Shown here in pieces: positions 12,201 to 23,442 of a stretch of 64,000 bases of DNA. Positions within the stretch are counted from its first letter, which is position 1. Each line of letters begins with the position of its first letter. Under the pieces are notes generated by a model that searched no databases, was not told the DNA's origin, and was given only the letters and a program-made list of their open reading frames with translations. Origin of the DNA: Aphelenchoides besseyi (taxonomy: Eukaryota > Nematoda > Chromadorea > Rhabditida > Aphelenchoididae). The stretch is taken from the NCBI GenBank assembly GCA_024699855.1, contig JAMPIQ010000001.1, positions 1,302,001-1,366,000 on the forward strand. The letters are read 5' to 3'. The position numbers and the translations under genes are program-made.

Positions 12201-13967
12201 CGAGCTTCTTCCAATTGTTGGGCCAATTGGTATTTGACGTGTTGCAAGTTGTCGAGTTGAACCTTTTGATCGTGAACTTCCTTCAACAACTCGTTGTTCT
12301 CGTTTTGCAAACGTTGACGCTGTTGGGCGAGATCGTTGACGTGCTTGTTAAGATCCTCGACTTTGTTCAACAAATCGTTGCATTGAGCTTCGAAACGCTC
12401 GGCCGCTTTCTCAGCTGCGTGCTAAAAACGTGTTGTTTATTTTGTATTTTTATTGTGTTTATCCGAAATCAACATGTGTTGGCAGTTTCTCAAATGTTTC
12501 AACACATTCCGCTACGGTTGTTCGACCCACTTAAGTTCGGACAGCTGAACACCCGATTTACCACATGTGCTTCGCTTTTGTTCGTCCGACAAATGTGGAG
12601 GTGGAAAGACGGGGAGAACAGCAAAAATTTTCCAAAGCAAAACGATTGACGAGACGATCAATCGGTCGCCGCCTACCGCCCACCCAAATGCCAAATACCC
12701 TGCGGCCACGACGGCCCGATTCGAAGAAGCCCTCCGAAAAAGAGAAGGTGGCGGACGAGGTTCTTTTTGTCCAAATCGTTCGCATGTCCTCCATCCGGTA
12801 ATCAATTCATTGGACTGCAAAACGACAGCAGATGCGCCTGTCCGAATGGGTCCGAGGTCGCAATTTTCGGGACCAACTGCCACAATCGTTGAACATGAAA
12901 CACGGACGGCTATGTAGTCTCACCGGGCTTCATGATGCGAATTCAATTGACACGTCAAAACGAAAAAGAGGAAAAAACCAGCCGATCAATTGACGCACCA
13001 ACCTAACGGGTTTCAACGGCCCCACTTTTGCTCAATCAAAAATCAATAAACTGACCTTTTCCTTTTGCACCTGATCGATCGTAGCGGTCAATTCGATGAC
13101 TTCGTGTTGCAAACGTTGACGTTCACGGTCGATCCTAGAACACAAGCAAATTTGCCGATTGGAACGGAAAACTCACTTGGCGTTCTTCTTTTGCAATTGC
13201 TCAATTTGGTCTTGGTATTCGAGAAGTGCATCTTGATGCTTCTTACGCAAAATGTTCATCGCATCTTCGCTTTCCAATTGCGATTCTTCCAACAATTTGC
13301 GCAGTTTTTGCAATTCCGATTCACGTTTACGATTCGACTCGATCTGAAAACTCGGAAATCGAATTCGGTTTCCATGCGATCGCTCACTTGGCTGTCGGTG
13401 GTTCCTTCGGCATCTTCGAGACGATCGGTAAGAGCGATCAATTGAACGCTGAGATCGGCACGTTCACGTTCGATCTGAAATCTTCACAATTCGTTCGGAC
13501 AATCAACGAGACGACTTACGCGATTGCGCAATTCACGCTCCGATTCCAAATCCTCTTGAAGCAAACGAATTTTGTCCTGAAAAGTTCACAGTGAAAACTG
13601 AGCGGAAAGGAGATTGGGGGCGACAAGTGAAAAACAATAAGTTTCGTCTTTTGTGTGACTCCCACTCGCTCGGAATGAACAAACAAAAAGGTGCGGATGA
13701 TAAAAAGGCCGCAACAATTCACACAAATGATGTCGAACAACAAATTAAAGACGATAAGATGGACGTTGAGAAGACGAGTTGTCGAAGAAAACGTTCGATT
13801 GGAGGTGGGGATTGTTGCGCAGAACTCACCTCAAGACGAGTCAAACTGCCCAAATCGGCAACGGACATCGAACCAAACGGACCGGCCGGTGCAAATGCAC
13901 TCATCGACGGCGATTTGTAGAGCGAAGCATTCGCCATGGAAGGCGATCTGTAGAGGGGATTAGACAT
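6204..13967 (-). CDS. unc-15: paramyosin
   Basis: Invertebrate thick-filament core protein, a long dimeric coiled coil packed under myosin in muscle. I could join 22 exons with every phase consistent, giving about 879 residues, close to the length of C. elegans UNC-15. The first exon (13830-13967) encodes a Ser/Tyr-rich head with repeated YRSPS/YKSPS and then [13 protein letters not shown]. Later exons are almost wholly heptad coiled coil (for example [17 protein letters not shown] and [15 protein letters not shown]). The tail ends GASPKVYVLEDE. Exons include 13520-13576, 13388-13474, 13177-13343, 13056-13134, 12117-12421, 11914-12071, 11815-11870, 9086-9307, 8660-8951, 8468-8612, 8317-8368, 8237-8272, 8142-8157 (16 nt), 7992-8048, 7700-7941, 6909-6980, 6670-6864, 6542-6625, 6345-6499, 6284-6297 (14 nt) and 6204-6214. 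The introns at 9308-11814 (2.5 kb), 6981-7699 and 12422-13055 are large for this window. Confidence 0.97.
7140..7545 (+). CDS. unrecognised coding-like locus nested in a paramyosin intron
   Basis: Plus strand, antisense to and inside paramyosin intron 6981-7699. Coding-like segments: [20 protein letters not shown] just before a GTAAGT at 7219, then [20 protein letters not shown] and [21 protein letters not shown] good intron follows (GTGAGT near 7476 to TTTTCAG near 7517), and then a short final exon ending IKEFLK. The first junction does not keep frame with the strongest donor, so the locus may be decayed or use another donor. No start codon context is clear. I do not recognise the family. 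Confidence 0.3.
9740..11717 (+). CDS. unrecognised, possibly decayed Cys/His-containing locus nested in a paramyosin intron
   Basis: Lies on the plus strand within the 2.5-kb paramyosin intron. Several segments look coding: [20 protein letters not shown] near 9860, a charged Gln/Glu-rich stretch near 10380-10490, and [20 protein letters not shown] near 10550-10615. Further on are [20 protein letters not shown] near 10905-10965 and a C-terminal part with paired Cys and His ([19 protein letters not shown], then VREHG). Plausible introns with GTAAGT/GTAAAT donors occur at about 10190-10229 and 10491-10533. However, frame changes near 10345 and 11250 and an in-frame TAG near 11439 are not explained by good splice sites. 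It is either a gene with splicing I cannot resolve or a pseudogene. Function not inferable. Confidence 0.35.
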
Positions 13968-14900
13968 GACGAAGTTCGTCGACGACGGCGAGGTGGTGCA
14001 AAGCCGAGAGCGGCTGACTGTAACGAGGAGTCAGAACGAATGAGAGAAGATTGGGAGAATCTCGTAAGAGAAGCAGTCCTCAGGTTGATCGGACCCTGAC
14101 GTGTTGAAGAGAGGCGGGAATCTCGAGGCGGGTTTCAGGCGCTCGGATCCGACTTGATCCGCTGGAAATAGCAGGACGAACTTCTTCGGGGGTCTTCGAA
14201 TCAATCGGCTGTTTTCTTCTTTTCGCTTGCGGCTGTTCGAATTCACGGCGCACATCCTCGAGGGCGGACGACGATCCGCTCGAACAGCTGCCGGTCGAAT
14301 CGCAAATCCACGGAGACGAAACATTGAGATCCATTTTGTACGTACGTCCTTCTTTTTTTCCTTACGTCCACTTCGGACGCAAAGACAACACACGACCGTT
14401 TTGATTCCGATTTGGCTCGACGCTTTTCGCTCAAACGGCATTCCGATTTTCGGGGGCGGAAGAAATTGGTTGACGCCGTTGGCCCTCTCGTACACACTCA
14501 TGATCTCAACGTTTTTTGTTCCGTTCAATTGCTGAAGTTTTTTTCGTTTGATTTTGTCGTTGAGCGGCAACATATTTTGGCCGTTCAAGCTGTCGACAGT
14601 GTGTGGAGAAGACGTCGCGTAGTCACGGAAACGCACGTTATGCGATGCATAATTTCGTGTGGCCAAATTCGGAGCCAAAAGGTCGACGAATCCCTGGAGT
14701 GTGAAATTGATGCCCTACGGTTGGCTGTGAAGCAAAAAAGAAAACATATTTTGAAACTCAAAATACAAACATCGCAAATACGACCATCATTCAATTGCTT
14801 CAACAAACAAAAAGCCTTGAACTTTCCTTATAAATGTCATTCCTCTGTTGGCATTTGATGTTCGTTGATTGGTTTGTTTAGTCTTGTAATTTTATCTCAT
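13968..14900 (-). other. paramyosin upstream region with uncertain ORFs
   Basis: Contains the paramyosin upstream sequence. Two overlapping minus-strand ORFs are open here: 14031-14678 (215 codons) and 14080-14334 (84 codons, beginning MDLNVSSPWICDSTGSCSSG). I cannot tell which, if either, is translated; neither shows a known domain. Confidence 0.3.
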
Positions 14901-14904
14901 CGTT

Positions 14905-15490
14905 TCATTGGATTCGATTTTTGAACGTAAGTTCTGGACAACAAACAAGTGGAACCCCAATGGCTTCCGATGTTTGAGTTCCGTCAGAGTGTTGATTTGC
15001 ATTTTGTATTGCGGTTTCACGTGCCGTTTCAACGTCTTCACGTGTTCTCGTTGGGATCAGTGGTGGCGAATTGTTGATCGAAGTCACTTGAGAATAAGGA
15101 AAGAAAAGGAAGAAGACGAATGATGTTAAGCGCAAATTACGTTTGTCGAGCCATCCGTCGAAATTGCAAGAGAACGAGCAAAAGCGAACAAAAACATTCG
15201 CCTTCGGGTTGTTGAGCATCAAAAACGAAACGTCCGCTTTTACCGTAGTTACTCATTAGAAACGGGAAATCACAGAGGCGAAAGAGATGAACGCGTCCAA
15301 TGCAAAGCCAATTTGGAAGGCCCAAAATACAATATCGGACCATGTTTTTTGGGCTGTTGAAATTGGAGCTCCACGACGCACCATCGAGCGACCAAATGGA
15401 AATGTGAAAACAATTCGAGTCGTTGTGATAATCGCTACTCACAAACACTAATGGCCATACCTCGTGGGCCGCCCGATTTGTCCATGTGTT
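14905..15490 (-). CDS. candidate small membrane protein, structure uncertain
   Basis: A minus-strand exon starting near 15485 (MDKSGGPRGMAISV) has a strong GTGAGT donor. A TTTCAACAG acceptor 90 nt further on opens a hydrophobic segment (DIVFWAFQIGFALDAFISFA), followed by SVISRF and a stop. A second coding-like minus-strand segment, after a TTCTCAAG acceptor near 15090, ends at 14905 and contains PLIPTRTREDVETARE. I could not join the two in frame, so they may be separate. A plus-strand ORF from 15287 overlaps the hydrophobic exon and is the main alternative. Family not recognised. Confidence 0.3.
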
Positions 15491-15714
15491 AAAGTAAGAA
15501 GCACAAATAAAGAAGAAAAAAAGTGCGAATGAAGCAGGAGAGGTCCATGTTGGCTAAAAAATGCCACTCGCTCCTCGTTTCACACCCCACGAATCCGCTC
15601 AGCGGCCACAGTCGACTCGTCCACGTGCGCATTCTGTCTTCTTTATATCTTGGTTCCTTCATTTCCCGCCATATCATCAGTTCGCATCGTTCCATGTAAC
15701 ACATTGGTCACTTT

Positions 15715-18700
15715 CCAGGCGTCGAAGCTTCCGTAGATTTCGCTTCGAAAGTCTCCAGGTGCAGCCAGAAAATCACGCATCGAGTAAGTTGGGGGGTTTC
15801 AACAGACGTTCGGAAAACCCCCCAACTTACAAAACCCAATTGAGTTTGTCGCCCGGCATTCTTAGTGCGAATTCTCAACGCCGACTATCGCAGCCATTTC
15901 TCCACCAAACTTCACCGTTCGTTTTTCATCAACGTTCTGAGTCGATTGGTGATAATGAACGGCCGGAAATATCGTCGACTTTATATGAGCCGCCGTCTCG
16001 GAGTCCATTGCGTCATGCCGTGGTTGAGCAACTTCGAAAACAATCTTATTCTGCCTCATGTTCGGAATTGGGCCAAAACGACCCAAAGCTCTTGGGGTTC
16101 GCTGGACGAGAAGTTAAGTTAGACAAAGCGGTCGGTTCCTTCGACGTGATGTCTTCGACCTCCAAAACATCGTCCGAATGCGTAATCCCGTCGCCGTCGA
16201 CTTCGCCATCAACAACAACGGAATTCTCGTCTTTTACCCCACGGAGGCGATTGCCGGATCCGCCCACGATCACAAATGCCGTCCCGTTTGTTTCATCAGC
16301 ACCTCTCGCTGTTCAGCCGGTCATACGCCGTTCATCGAGTCCACGAATGTATTTTTCAGTGTTTTTATTTTCAATCAATTCGTTTAATTCTTAGATTACC
16401 CACTCCACCACCTCAATCAATATCACCGATTGCAATTACAAACGTAAATGTGTCAGCTTCCTTTTCTCCATCTCCTTCACCACCAGCAATGTTAGAGCGG
16501 CGGCCATCCTCAGGTAGATTTAGAATTCAACGAACTAATCCGTTTCTTCTCAACGTTCGTTCAACACGCAAATTTCAGGTCGTAAATTACCACCAGAACC
16601 TTCTCAACAGCCAAATCCGTCCGTTCCACTGTCGTCGGCTTTACCTCCACCTAATCCAAATAGCAATCTACAACGTTCAGCATCAGCACGAACGAACAAC
16701 GTAAACAGGTGAGCACGTTAGACCGAAACCCTTCGTATTGCGGTAAACACATCGATTTGCGGCTTAACGGCAATTCGTAACGGGAACCGCCCCTTTCGCT
16801 CATTTGCATCCGAGTTCTATGTTAATGATGCCAATGAAGGAGCCCTTCTTGTAGTCTTCGCTTTTGCCCAAAACAATCGTCCGTATTTTAGAGCCCAACT
16901 ACCACCGGCTGCTCCACGCTCTTCGACCTCTTCGACAACCACGACAATGAACCGTTTGATTCCCGAGCCATTGAGCTCGGCGGCAGCGAACGGTAACAAC
17001 CCAATTTCCGGAGCATCTTCAGCGCCCCAAAGTCCACGTGGCAATCTATCTCGCGGTTCGATGAGCGAAATAAGCGTGGGATATTCGGGAGGTCGGAAGT
17101 TCTCGACGGATATTGGACGTGATTCTCTGAGTCGAAATGGATCTATGGCACATCTTCTGGAACAACAACATCTTTTAAGACGCGAATTCACAGCAACACC
17201 CGACTCCATGGTTGCACATTCGAATGCATCGTCGTTGAGTCCATCAATGGAACAGGTAATCGATTTGCTTGTCGAGTTGATTGCTTTGCACTTTTCTGTT
17301 TCTTTTCGTCATTCGGACGACGGAAATCGACAACTTTGTTTGCATTTCCGTTACGCCAACTTTACTGCAATTAAAACGGCACAATAGAGAACGAAGCCGT
17401 CGAATTCCCGGCGGTCAGATTGGCCGTTTTTTGAAGAAGTTGGAATGTCAAGTTTGGGGGCTGTTTCCGCAACCATTTCGTTGGCATCGAATGTCAATTG
17501 AAGTCCCGCATTTATCATTGTGCTCTTTGCCGTTCCAAATGTTTTGTCCTCAGGGCTCTTTGCGCAAAATCCCGCGTGATTCCTCAGGCCAACGACTAAA
17601 CGGCGGAAATGGTCGAGAGAAAGGGGGCGACGGAGACCACGTAATACATCGTTTTTTATTTTTGTCTTATGCTTAATCCTTCCATCCCAAAGTTGCGATG
17701 GCGAACTACAACGACAAAACAAATTGCCATTGGACTAACATCAGAGTCTGGGAAAAATTGACGACCGGAAAAGAACAATGAAATACGTGGATCGTTAATT
17801 GTCATGAGATGTTGTCATTCGTTTTCGAAGCAACCCGTCAATTAGTATACAACTGTTTTAGTTAAACTGCGCAATTTCATCAAAGTCGAGTAGCGACGGC
17901 GATGATCCGTCGAATCACGGTTTGGATCCCGCATTATATCAACCACAAACACCGACCAATTCAACCACAGATGATGTTCCGATCGGCTCGAATTCGCATG
18001 GCAGCTCAACGGCTCTATCTCAATCAACTGCTGTATCGGCGGTCAATAACGAAAATGAACCACGACCGAAAGGCCTGGGACTCATCTACTGCACCATACA
18101 GTTATTCCCAGCGAGAAAGAGACTTCGAGCTGTGGTCCTTAAAATTGAAGGTTTGGCTGGTGAATTGCGACCGGAATTTGAGATTCAACCGTTTTGCAAA
18201 GTGAATGTGATTCCTGGCAAACAGAAACAAGCACAAATAAGTTTCGTTAAACGAGGTCGTGATGTTGTGTTCAATCAGGTTTGGTTTAGAATAAAAGGCT
18301 ATAATGTGTACTCGTTTACAGGAATTCTTCTTCGACGGCATTAGTAGTGAGGACCTGGAAAGCAAGTCGTTGTTCGTTGAAGTTTGTCATCAGAGTTCTC
18401 AGAAGCTACAAAAAGATCTGGTAATCGGCGAGATTTGCGTTCCACTCAAAGACTTAAATCAACTGCAATCGAGTCATAAAAAAGAAGTGAGAATCATCGA
18501 AGAACTGAAACATCGACCAAACACAAAGGTTGGTGATCTTTAGAATGCACATATTGATTGAAATGGTTTCAGAAGTTGGGCAAGTTGTACATAACAACGA
18601 GTATTGATAAGGATGCTCGGCTAACGATCAATATCATAAAAGTCGATTCACTTCCACGATTCATATTCGGAGCCCCAGGTACCGTTAAACAGTTGATGTT

Positions 18701-19190
18701 CAAACAGATTTTGTTTCTAGATGTTTGTGTTCGAATAACAACGAGCCAAGGAAATGGAAATGCACAGACCAAATCTTCGCGAGTGCTAAAGAAAACATGC
18801 TCGGCCGTAAGTTTGTATTCCGTTTTTCTGTTATTTTCATTGATTTCAGGTCTTCAACGAAGCAGTAATGTTTTTGATCAGCACAAAAAAGAGCGATCTT
18901 CTGAACACAAAGATCACGATTTCTGTTCATGATACTTCGCGGTAATCATTGAAATTGTATTCACTTTGCATCTCTTCTTTAGATCTGTTACCGGCGACGA
19001 CGTGATCGGTTCGGTCTATTTGGGCCAATTGGCCGTGGATAAGTCCGAAATCGAACAGTGGAAGAACACAATGGAGCATATCGGAAAGGAATACAAAGGA
19101 AGTCATCAATTGAAAACACCCAATCAAGGCGCTCCAGATGTTCACGTTGAAATGCCGGACGAGGACGAAGAAGACGAAGCTTACGGTTGA
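15715..19190 (+). CDS. tandem C2-domain protein (synaptotagmin/DOC2-like), 5' end uncertain
   Basis: The long N-terminal half is Ser/Pro-rich and looks disordered (for example PSPSTSPSTTTEFSSF). Two C2 domains follow. C2A spans about 18080-18535: GLGLIYCTIQLFPARKRLRA, FCKVNVIPGKQKQAQ, VVFNQEFFFDGIS and VIGEICVPL. C2B begins near 18575 and runs to about 19110: KLGKLYITTSIDKDARLTIN, VFNEAVMF and DDVIGSVYLGQL. The acidic tail is DEDEEDEAYG. The family acts in vesicle trafficking or membrane docking. The aspartates that bind calcium in loop 1 and loop 3 of typical C2A domains are not evident here, so C2A is probably calcium-independent. Introns near 16349, 16515, 16709, 17256, 18279, 18530, 18679, 18808 and 18941 all fit. 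The first exon is not identified; coding is clear from about 15805. Confidence 0.7.
15784..15830 (+). repeat. 16-bp perfect inverted repeat (hairpin)
   Basis: The left arm, 15784-15799, starts GTAAGTTGGGGGG. The right arm, 15815-15830, is its exact reverse complement. The loop is 15 nt. It falls at the start of the clearly coding part of the C2 gene, and the left arm begins with a consensus 5' splice site. Confidence 0.85.
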
Positions 19191-19605
19191 AAACTCTCGT
19201 AGCATTCTCATATTTCCGCCCGTGTGTTGCCGCCATTTTTCTCACTGAGATTTTTATTTGACAATCCAAATAAAGGAAAGAAAAACTTGCGGATCGGATG
19301 TGAAAAACGTGTGAATCTTCACCCCGAACAATTGGAACCTGTCAAACAATACGAGAGAGAAAGAGTCGCGCAGGCCGATGAGCAGAAGGCGCGTATTGCA
19401 AGTTGACAAACGGACCCTCAAATCCATCTGTTCGTACCGTAAACGTTGGGCCGCGGTCTTTCGCTCTCCTTGGCAAAACAAAATTAGCCGCCCTCTTTGC
19501 ACATAATGAAACCGTTTCATTGTTGTCGCTCCACCACCAACCTCCACATTTTGGCGTTTCCTAATACCGAAAGCTTAGCCATTTCTCGTTTTTCAGCTGA
19601 TAAGT
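19191..19605. other. intergenic between C2 gene and olfactomedin gene
   Basis: Probably 3' UTR of the C2-domain gene followed by the upstream region of the next gene. A 60-codon plus ORF at 19224-19406 has a charged C-terminal half but no splice or start support. Confidence 0.4.
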
Positions 19606-20808
19606 ATGCCATCTCCTACCGTAAACGTCTTAATCGGACTGGCCGTCGTTCTCGTCCTAACAACCCTGATTCAACGTCATCAGATAGTTAAACTTCAGGT
19701 ATTTCAATTACACTCATTACTTACATCTTCCAGCCGTTTAGTCTCAATTACAATCCGTTCACCATCGAGCAAAACGCGAAATTCAATTTGACGTGACCGA
19801 TGATGTCGAGCAATTGGTTCCACTCTACACAAAACTTTCACACAAGTCAATGACGAAGATTTGCAAAGAATATTGGTCATCAACATATCGACGAAATCTT
19901 AATCGAACAAAACCGAAACATCCACCAGCTGTCGTTAAGGCATCAATTACTCAAAAATTAGATGAATGTGCGCCAATCGTAGACTTAAATGTTGGAGTTT
20001 CATGGAAACGACCGCACTCCGTTGGCTCGGGAATCAAATGCGGCAAAAGTCGGTTGTTGGTGACCGAATTCTCGGGCGGTTATTCTCTTTTTTCGTATTC
20101 GAAAAACATTCTCGAATATCCACAGACCATTGATACACTTCCGGAAGCTTTCTACGGAACCGATCATACGGCAATCTGTTCGAAACGTAAGTCAATATTT
20201 ACCATGGATTTGCATACCAATTTCAGAACACGGCGATCATTTCATTTACTACGCAACTGCAGTTGGATGGAAAACGGGGTCGTTGATAAAATTCGATCTG
20301 AAGAAGAACACTGAGATTCGAGCATTTTTGAACGTTACTAATGTAAGCTCTTCAATGTGATGGCTACTGATTGCCATTCAATTTGTAGGAACCGCTGTAT
20401 AACGCTACGTTTTCGACTGTCGACTTGGAAGTGGAACAAAATTGGGTTTGGGTTATCTATCGACTGCCAACAAACGAAATGGCTATAGCAAAACTTTCGA
20501 TTGAAACACTGAAGCAATTAGGAAACGGTTGGGTTTTAAACGATCCACGACTTCAAGAAGCGAGTAACACATTTGTTTCATGTGGAATTCTTTATTCCGT
20601 CAACTTCGATTACTCTACCAACAATCAAATTGTTTCTGCTGTTTATAATTTGAACTCGAATCACTACATCAGTGCGCAGCCTCAGAAGTTACAGTGGAAG
20701 TCATCTTCTGCTCAACTTCACACCGTTCGTTACGATTTTTTGACCGATTCGTTGGATGTCTTTGAGAATGGTCAAATCTACGAAATCCGATTGAAAAGAC
20801 AAAATTAA
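19606..20808 (+). CDS. type II membrane olfactomedin-domain protein (gliomedin/colmedin-like)
   Basis: The start at 19606 follows a TTTTTCAG acceptor by 9 nt. The protein begins with a short cytosolic tail and one membrane segment (VNVLIGLAVVLVLTTLI), then a stalk with a furin-like RAKR site. An olfactomedin domain fills the rest. Typical OLF features are visible: TEFSGGYSLFSYSK, DHFIYYATAVGWKTGSLIKF, EQNWVWVIYRLPTNEMAIAK, the conserved Cys in FVSCGILYSV, and LHTVRYDFLTDSLDVFENGQ near the C-terminus. Four exons join with short introns (19699-19740, 20188-20226 and 20343-20390, approximate). Relatives cluster receptors at synapses or nodes (C. elegans UNC-122/COF-2, vertebrate gliomedin). The collagen repeats of UNC-122-type proteins are not seen. 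Function is inferred from family only. Confidence 0.8.
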
Positions 20809-21132
20809 ACAATCTCAATTCTTGTGCTTTCAATATTTGCTTGTGTTGTTGTGACATTTTTATGTACATTGCTAATAAACTATTTCCGAACACGAAAGAG
20901 CTTGAATTGTACGGCAACAGATGTTTATTGGTTTACGAATGATCGTATAAAAGAATGCACATCGAAAGAATACACAAAATTGTGAAAAACGAAAAATTGG
21001 TTAGAAATAACAATCAAAAATGACTGTGGGGATATAAGTGCCAACGAATAGGCAGATCACAAAAGGAAATCAGCAAATAGAAACAATTGAAGTAAACTTG
21101 CTAAGAAACCCATGAGAAGAGATAAAGAAGAC
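20809..21132. other. convergent 3' flanks
   Basis: A 324-nt gap between the stops of the plus-strand olfactomedin gene and the minus-strand LSM14 gene. No gene seen. Confidence 0.5.
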
Positions 21133-22455
21133 TTAAAAGTTGAGGGGTCGTGGCTGGCGATTTTGATTGTAACGACCATTACCGGCATTAAATCCGCCAC
21201 CTTGTTGATAGCCACCTTGGCGTTGGAAAGGTGGTCGTTGTTGTTGATTACGATAACCACCGTAATTGTTTCCTCGATTGCGATAATGAAAAGCTTGACT
21301 TCGAACGGCTTGTTGACCGAAAGTCTCCTGGTTCGTTTGTCTTTCTTTACGCCAATCGGGTCTTGTGTTGCGTCTAAATAGCAAATAACACGTAAACAAA
21401 CGAACGTTCTTACCCTTCCTGTTGATCCAACGCATCACAGGAGATGTCGTCGAAGAAAGAGGAACTTTTGCTGTAGCCTGTACGAGTGTCCGATTTCGGC
21501 AATTCCTCTTCATCAGAACTTGAATCTTTTTCTGAAACCATCAAATAGAAGAATCCACATAGTTTTGTTTACCTTCGAAAACAACTTTCTCGGCAAGATC
21601 ATCGGAAATCACGTTCAACTTTTCCATGAACTTTTCGTTCGCTTTCTCAAAATCGTAATCGTTGTCGAATTTCAATTTCTCTTTTGGAGCAGAAGTTCGA
21701 TTAAACGGTCGGTTTCCGTTCTGACGATAATTCTGATAGTTCACACCGCTGTGTTGATTGAAACGATTTTGTTGCCAACCCTCTGGAATACAAGAAAAAT
21801 AGCCACAGTTAACAAAAACCTACTTACGTCCTTGATTACGATTATCCGGACGACGTTGCTGTTGAGGTGCTGATCGATAGCCGGTCTTCTGCGGAGGTTG
21901 CGAAGTTGTGGATGATTGAGTCGGGGGTTCTTGTTGCACGGGTTTCTCAGCTGGAGATTCAGAAGGGGATGCTAAATAATCGGAATAAATGGGGTGTTGA
22001 TCATGATTTACATTTCGCGCTATTTCTTTGAGCGGTATTGGATTCGTGCCATGGAGCCGCAGGTTGTTTCGGAGGTTGAGAGACACTAATGATTGCCGGA
22101 TCATATTGCAGTTCACCGATTTCAGGTTGTTTGGGGGTCTCGCAAACCACAAGATCTTTGATGTCACTGGCCTTGAAGATAATGTACCTGAAGTTATGAA
22201 TAAATAGCCGCCAATCACAAAACCGCTTACTCGTAGACTTCGTCCCGCGGTCTCACTGGATGCTCAGTGGGCCGATCTTCGGTTCCAAACGAGCGAACTG
22301 AAATCAATTGATCAAAAGCAATAAACGAATAACGAACCTTTTGCAAGCGCAATAGTCGCTTCGTTTGAATCGACCGTGTACAAGATGCCCTCGTAACGAA
22401 TGTCCAATTTGCTAATCAAGCTGATTTTGCTTCCCAAATATGGAGTTTGCGACAT
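21133..22455 (-). CDS. car-1: LSM14/CAR-1/Trailer-hitch RNP protein
   Basis: The N-terminal LSm14 domain is clear ([61 protein letters not shown]). A Pro/Gln-rich linker follows, then an FDF-type motif ([15 protein letters not shown]) and a phosphorylatable acidic stretch (SSSDEEE). The FFD box is [18 protein letters not shown], the TFG box is [11 protein letters not shown], and the tail is Arg/Gly-rich ([20 protein letters not shown]). This is the full architecture of the family, which represses mRNA translation in P-bodies and germ granules with the DDX6 helicase and acts in early embryos. Short introns interrupt it. The start at 22455 is the ATG opening the LSm domain. Confidence 0.95.
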
Positions 22456-23442
22456 GATTTCCTTTGTTTAATAACGACGTCGAGTTGTAAATTGGATAGC
22501 AAGTCGGAGAGATCAAGCCGGGGAAAGCGGCAGCGCGAAAATGCCAACGTAACAAAGCGCTTCGCGAAGTTTCCTTCCGAGAGATTGCCGCCTTTTAAGC
22601 GTCCATTTTGAGTGTCTGTTTGACAGACAAGCACGATGGATATAAGTCCGCGCGATACAAACGAAATGCGATGATCCTTGTCGTGTCGGAATATCTTGTC
22701 ACATAATCGTTTCGCCTAAACCAGTGATCAAATTCGTCGAGTGCAAGTTTGGCTCCGGTTGGCACTTGTAATTTGAAGGTTGTAGTCAGAGATGGCTCCC
22801 CCTCATGTGGTATTTCTCTCTACCGTAATGAAACTTGCTGTCTGTCCGATGTTTTTTGGCTCGAACTCAAAATCGAGTTTCATTTAATGGAAAATAAAAT
22901 GGAATTTAATGTTTCTGTTAATTGAATGGAATTCAAATTCATCCACTTTCCGAAGGGTTTCTCTTCATTTCACTCGTTTCTTCACAAAATCGATTGTTTT
23001 TTTGAACGACCATTAGTCGAATCGCATTCCGGTCAATTGTTCACTGGTCTCGTTGATTCTACTTCTTCGGTGTGTTGTGGATGAGTCGAATGGATTTTAA
23101 TCAGTTCAAAAAGATCCGATTCGTGTATCTGCAATCAAACGGGAGGTGGCGGTCGGCTGGTGCGCATATTCGCCCGTTGCCATGCAGTCGATCTGTTGGA
23201 TTTACCATTTCGTCTAATTAGAGAGTTTGCGTTCATTGATTGTAGTTTTGTTGAGTATTCTGAATTCGTAATTCTATTTCGATTTCCTCTTAATCGAACT
23301 ATTCGAACAGTTTTCTACGCATTCCATTTTCTCAGCTCAGCAGTCGGAGCTCTTGGCTTTCCAGTGCTTTCGGGCTTTCGCTTTTCATTCGTGACTTGAA
23401 GTTTCGTCGTAATTTTTATTTCGTTTATCTTTAGCGGGTAAC
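22456..23442. other. 987-nt divergent intergenic region
   Basis: Separates the minus-strand LSM14 start from the plus-strand zinc-finger start, so it should hold both promoters. No conserved gene is visible; ORFs at 22416-22634 and 23160-23399 lack support. Confidence 0.45.

Noticed and set aside
12512..12917. Overlapping Arg/Pro-rich ORFs on both strands
   Set aside because: They fall in a paramyosin intron of unusual GC content; open frames on both strands at once suggest composition, not coding.
19224..19406. 60-codon ORF downstream of the C2 gene
   Set aside because: Charged but lacks a start context, domains or splicing; more likely 3' UTR.
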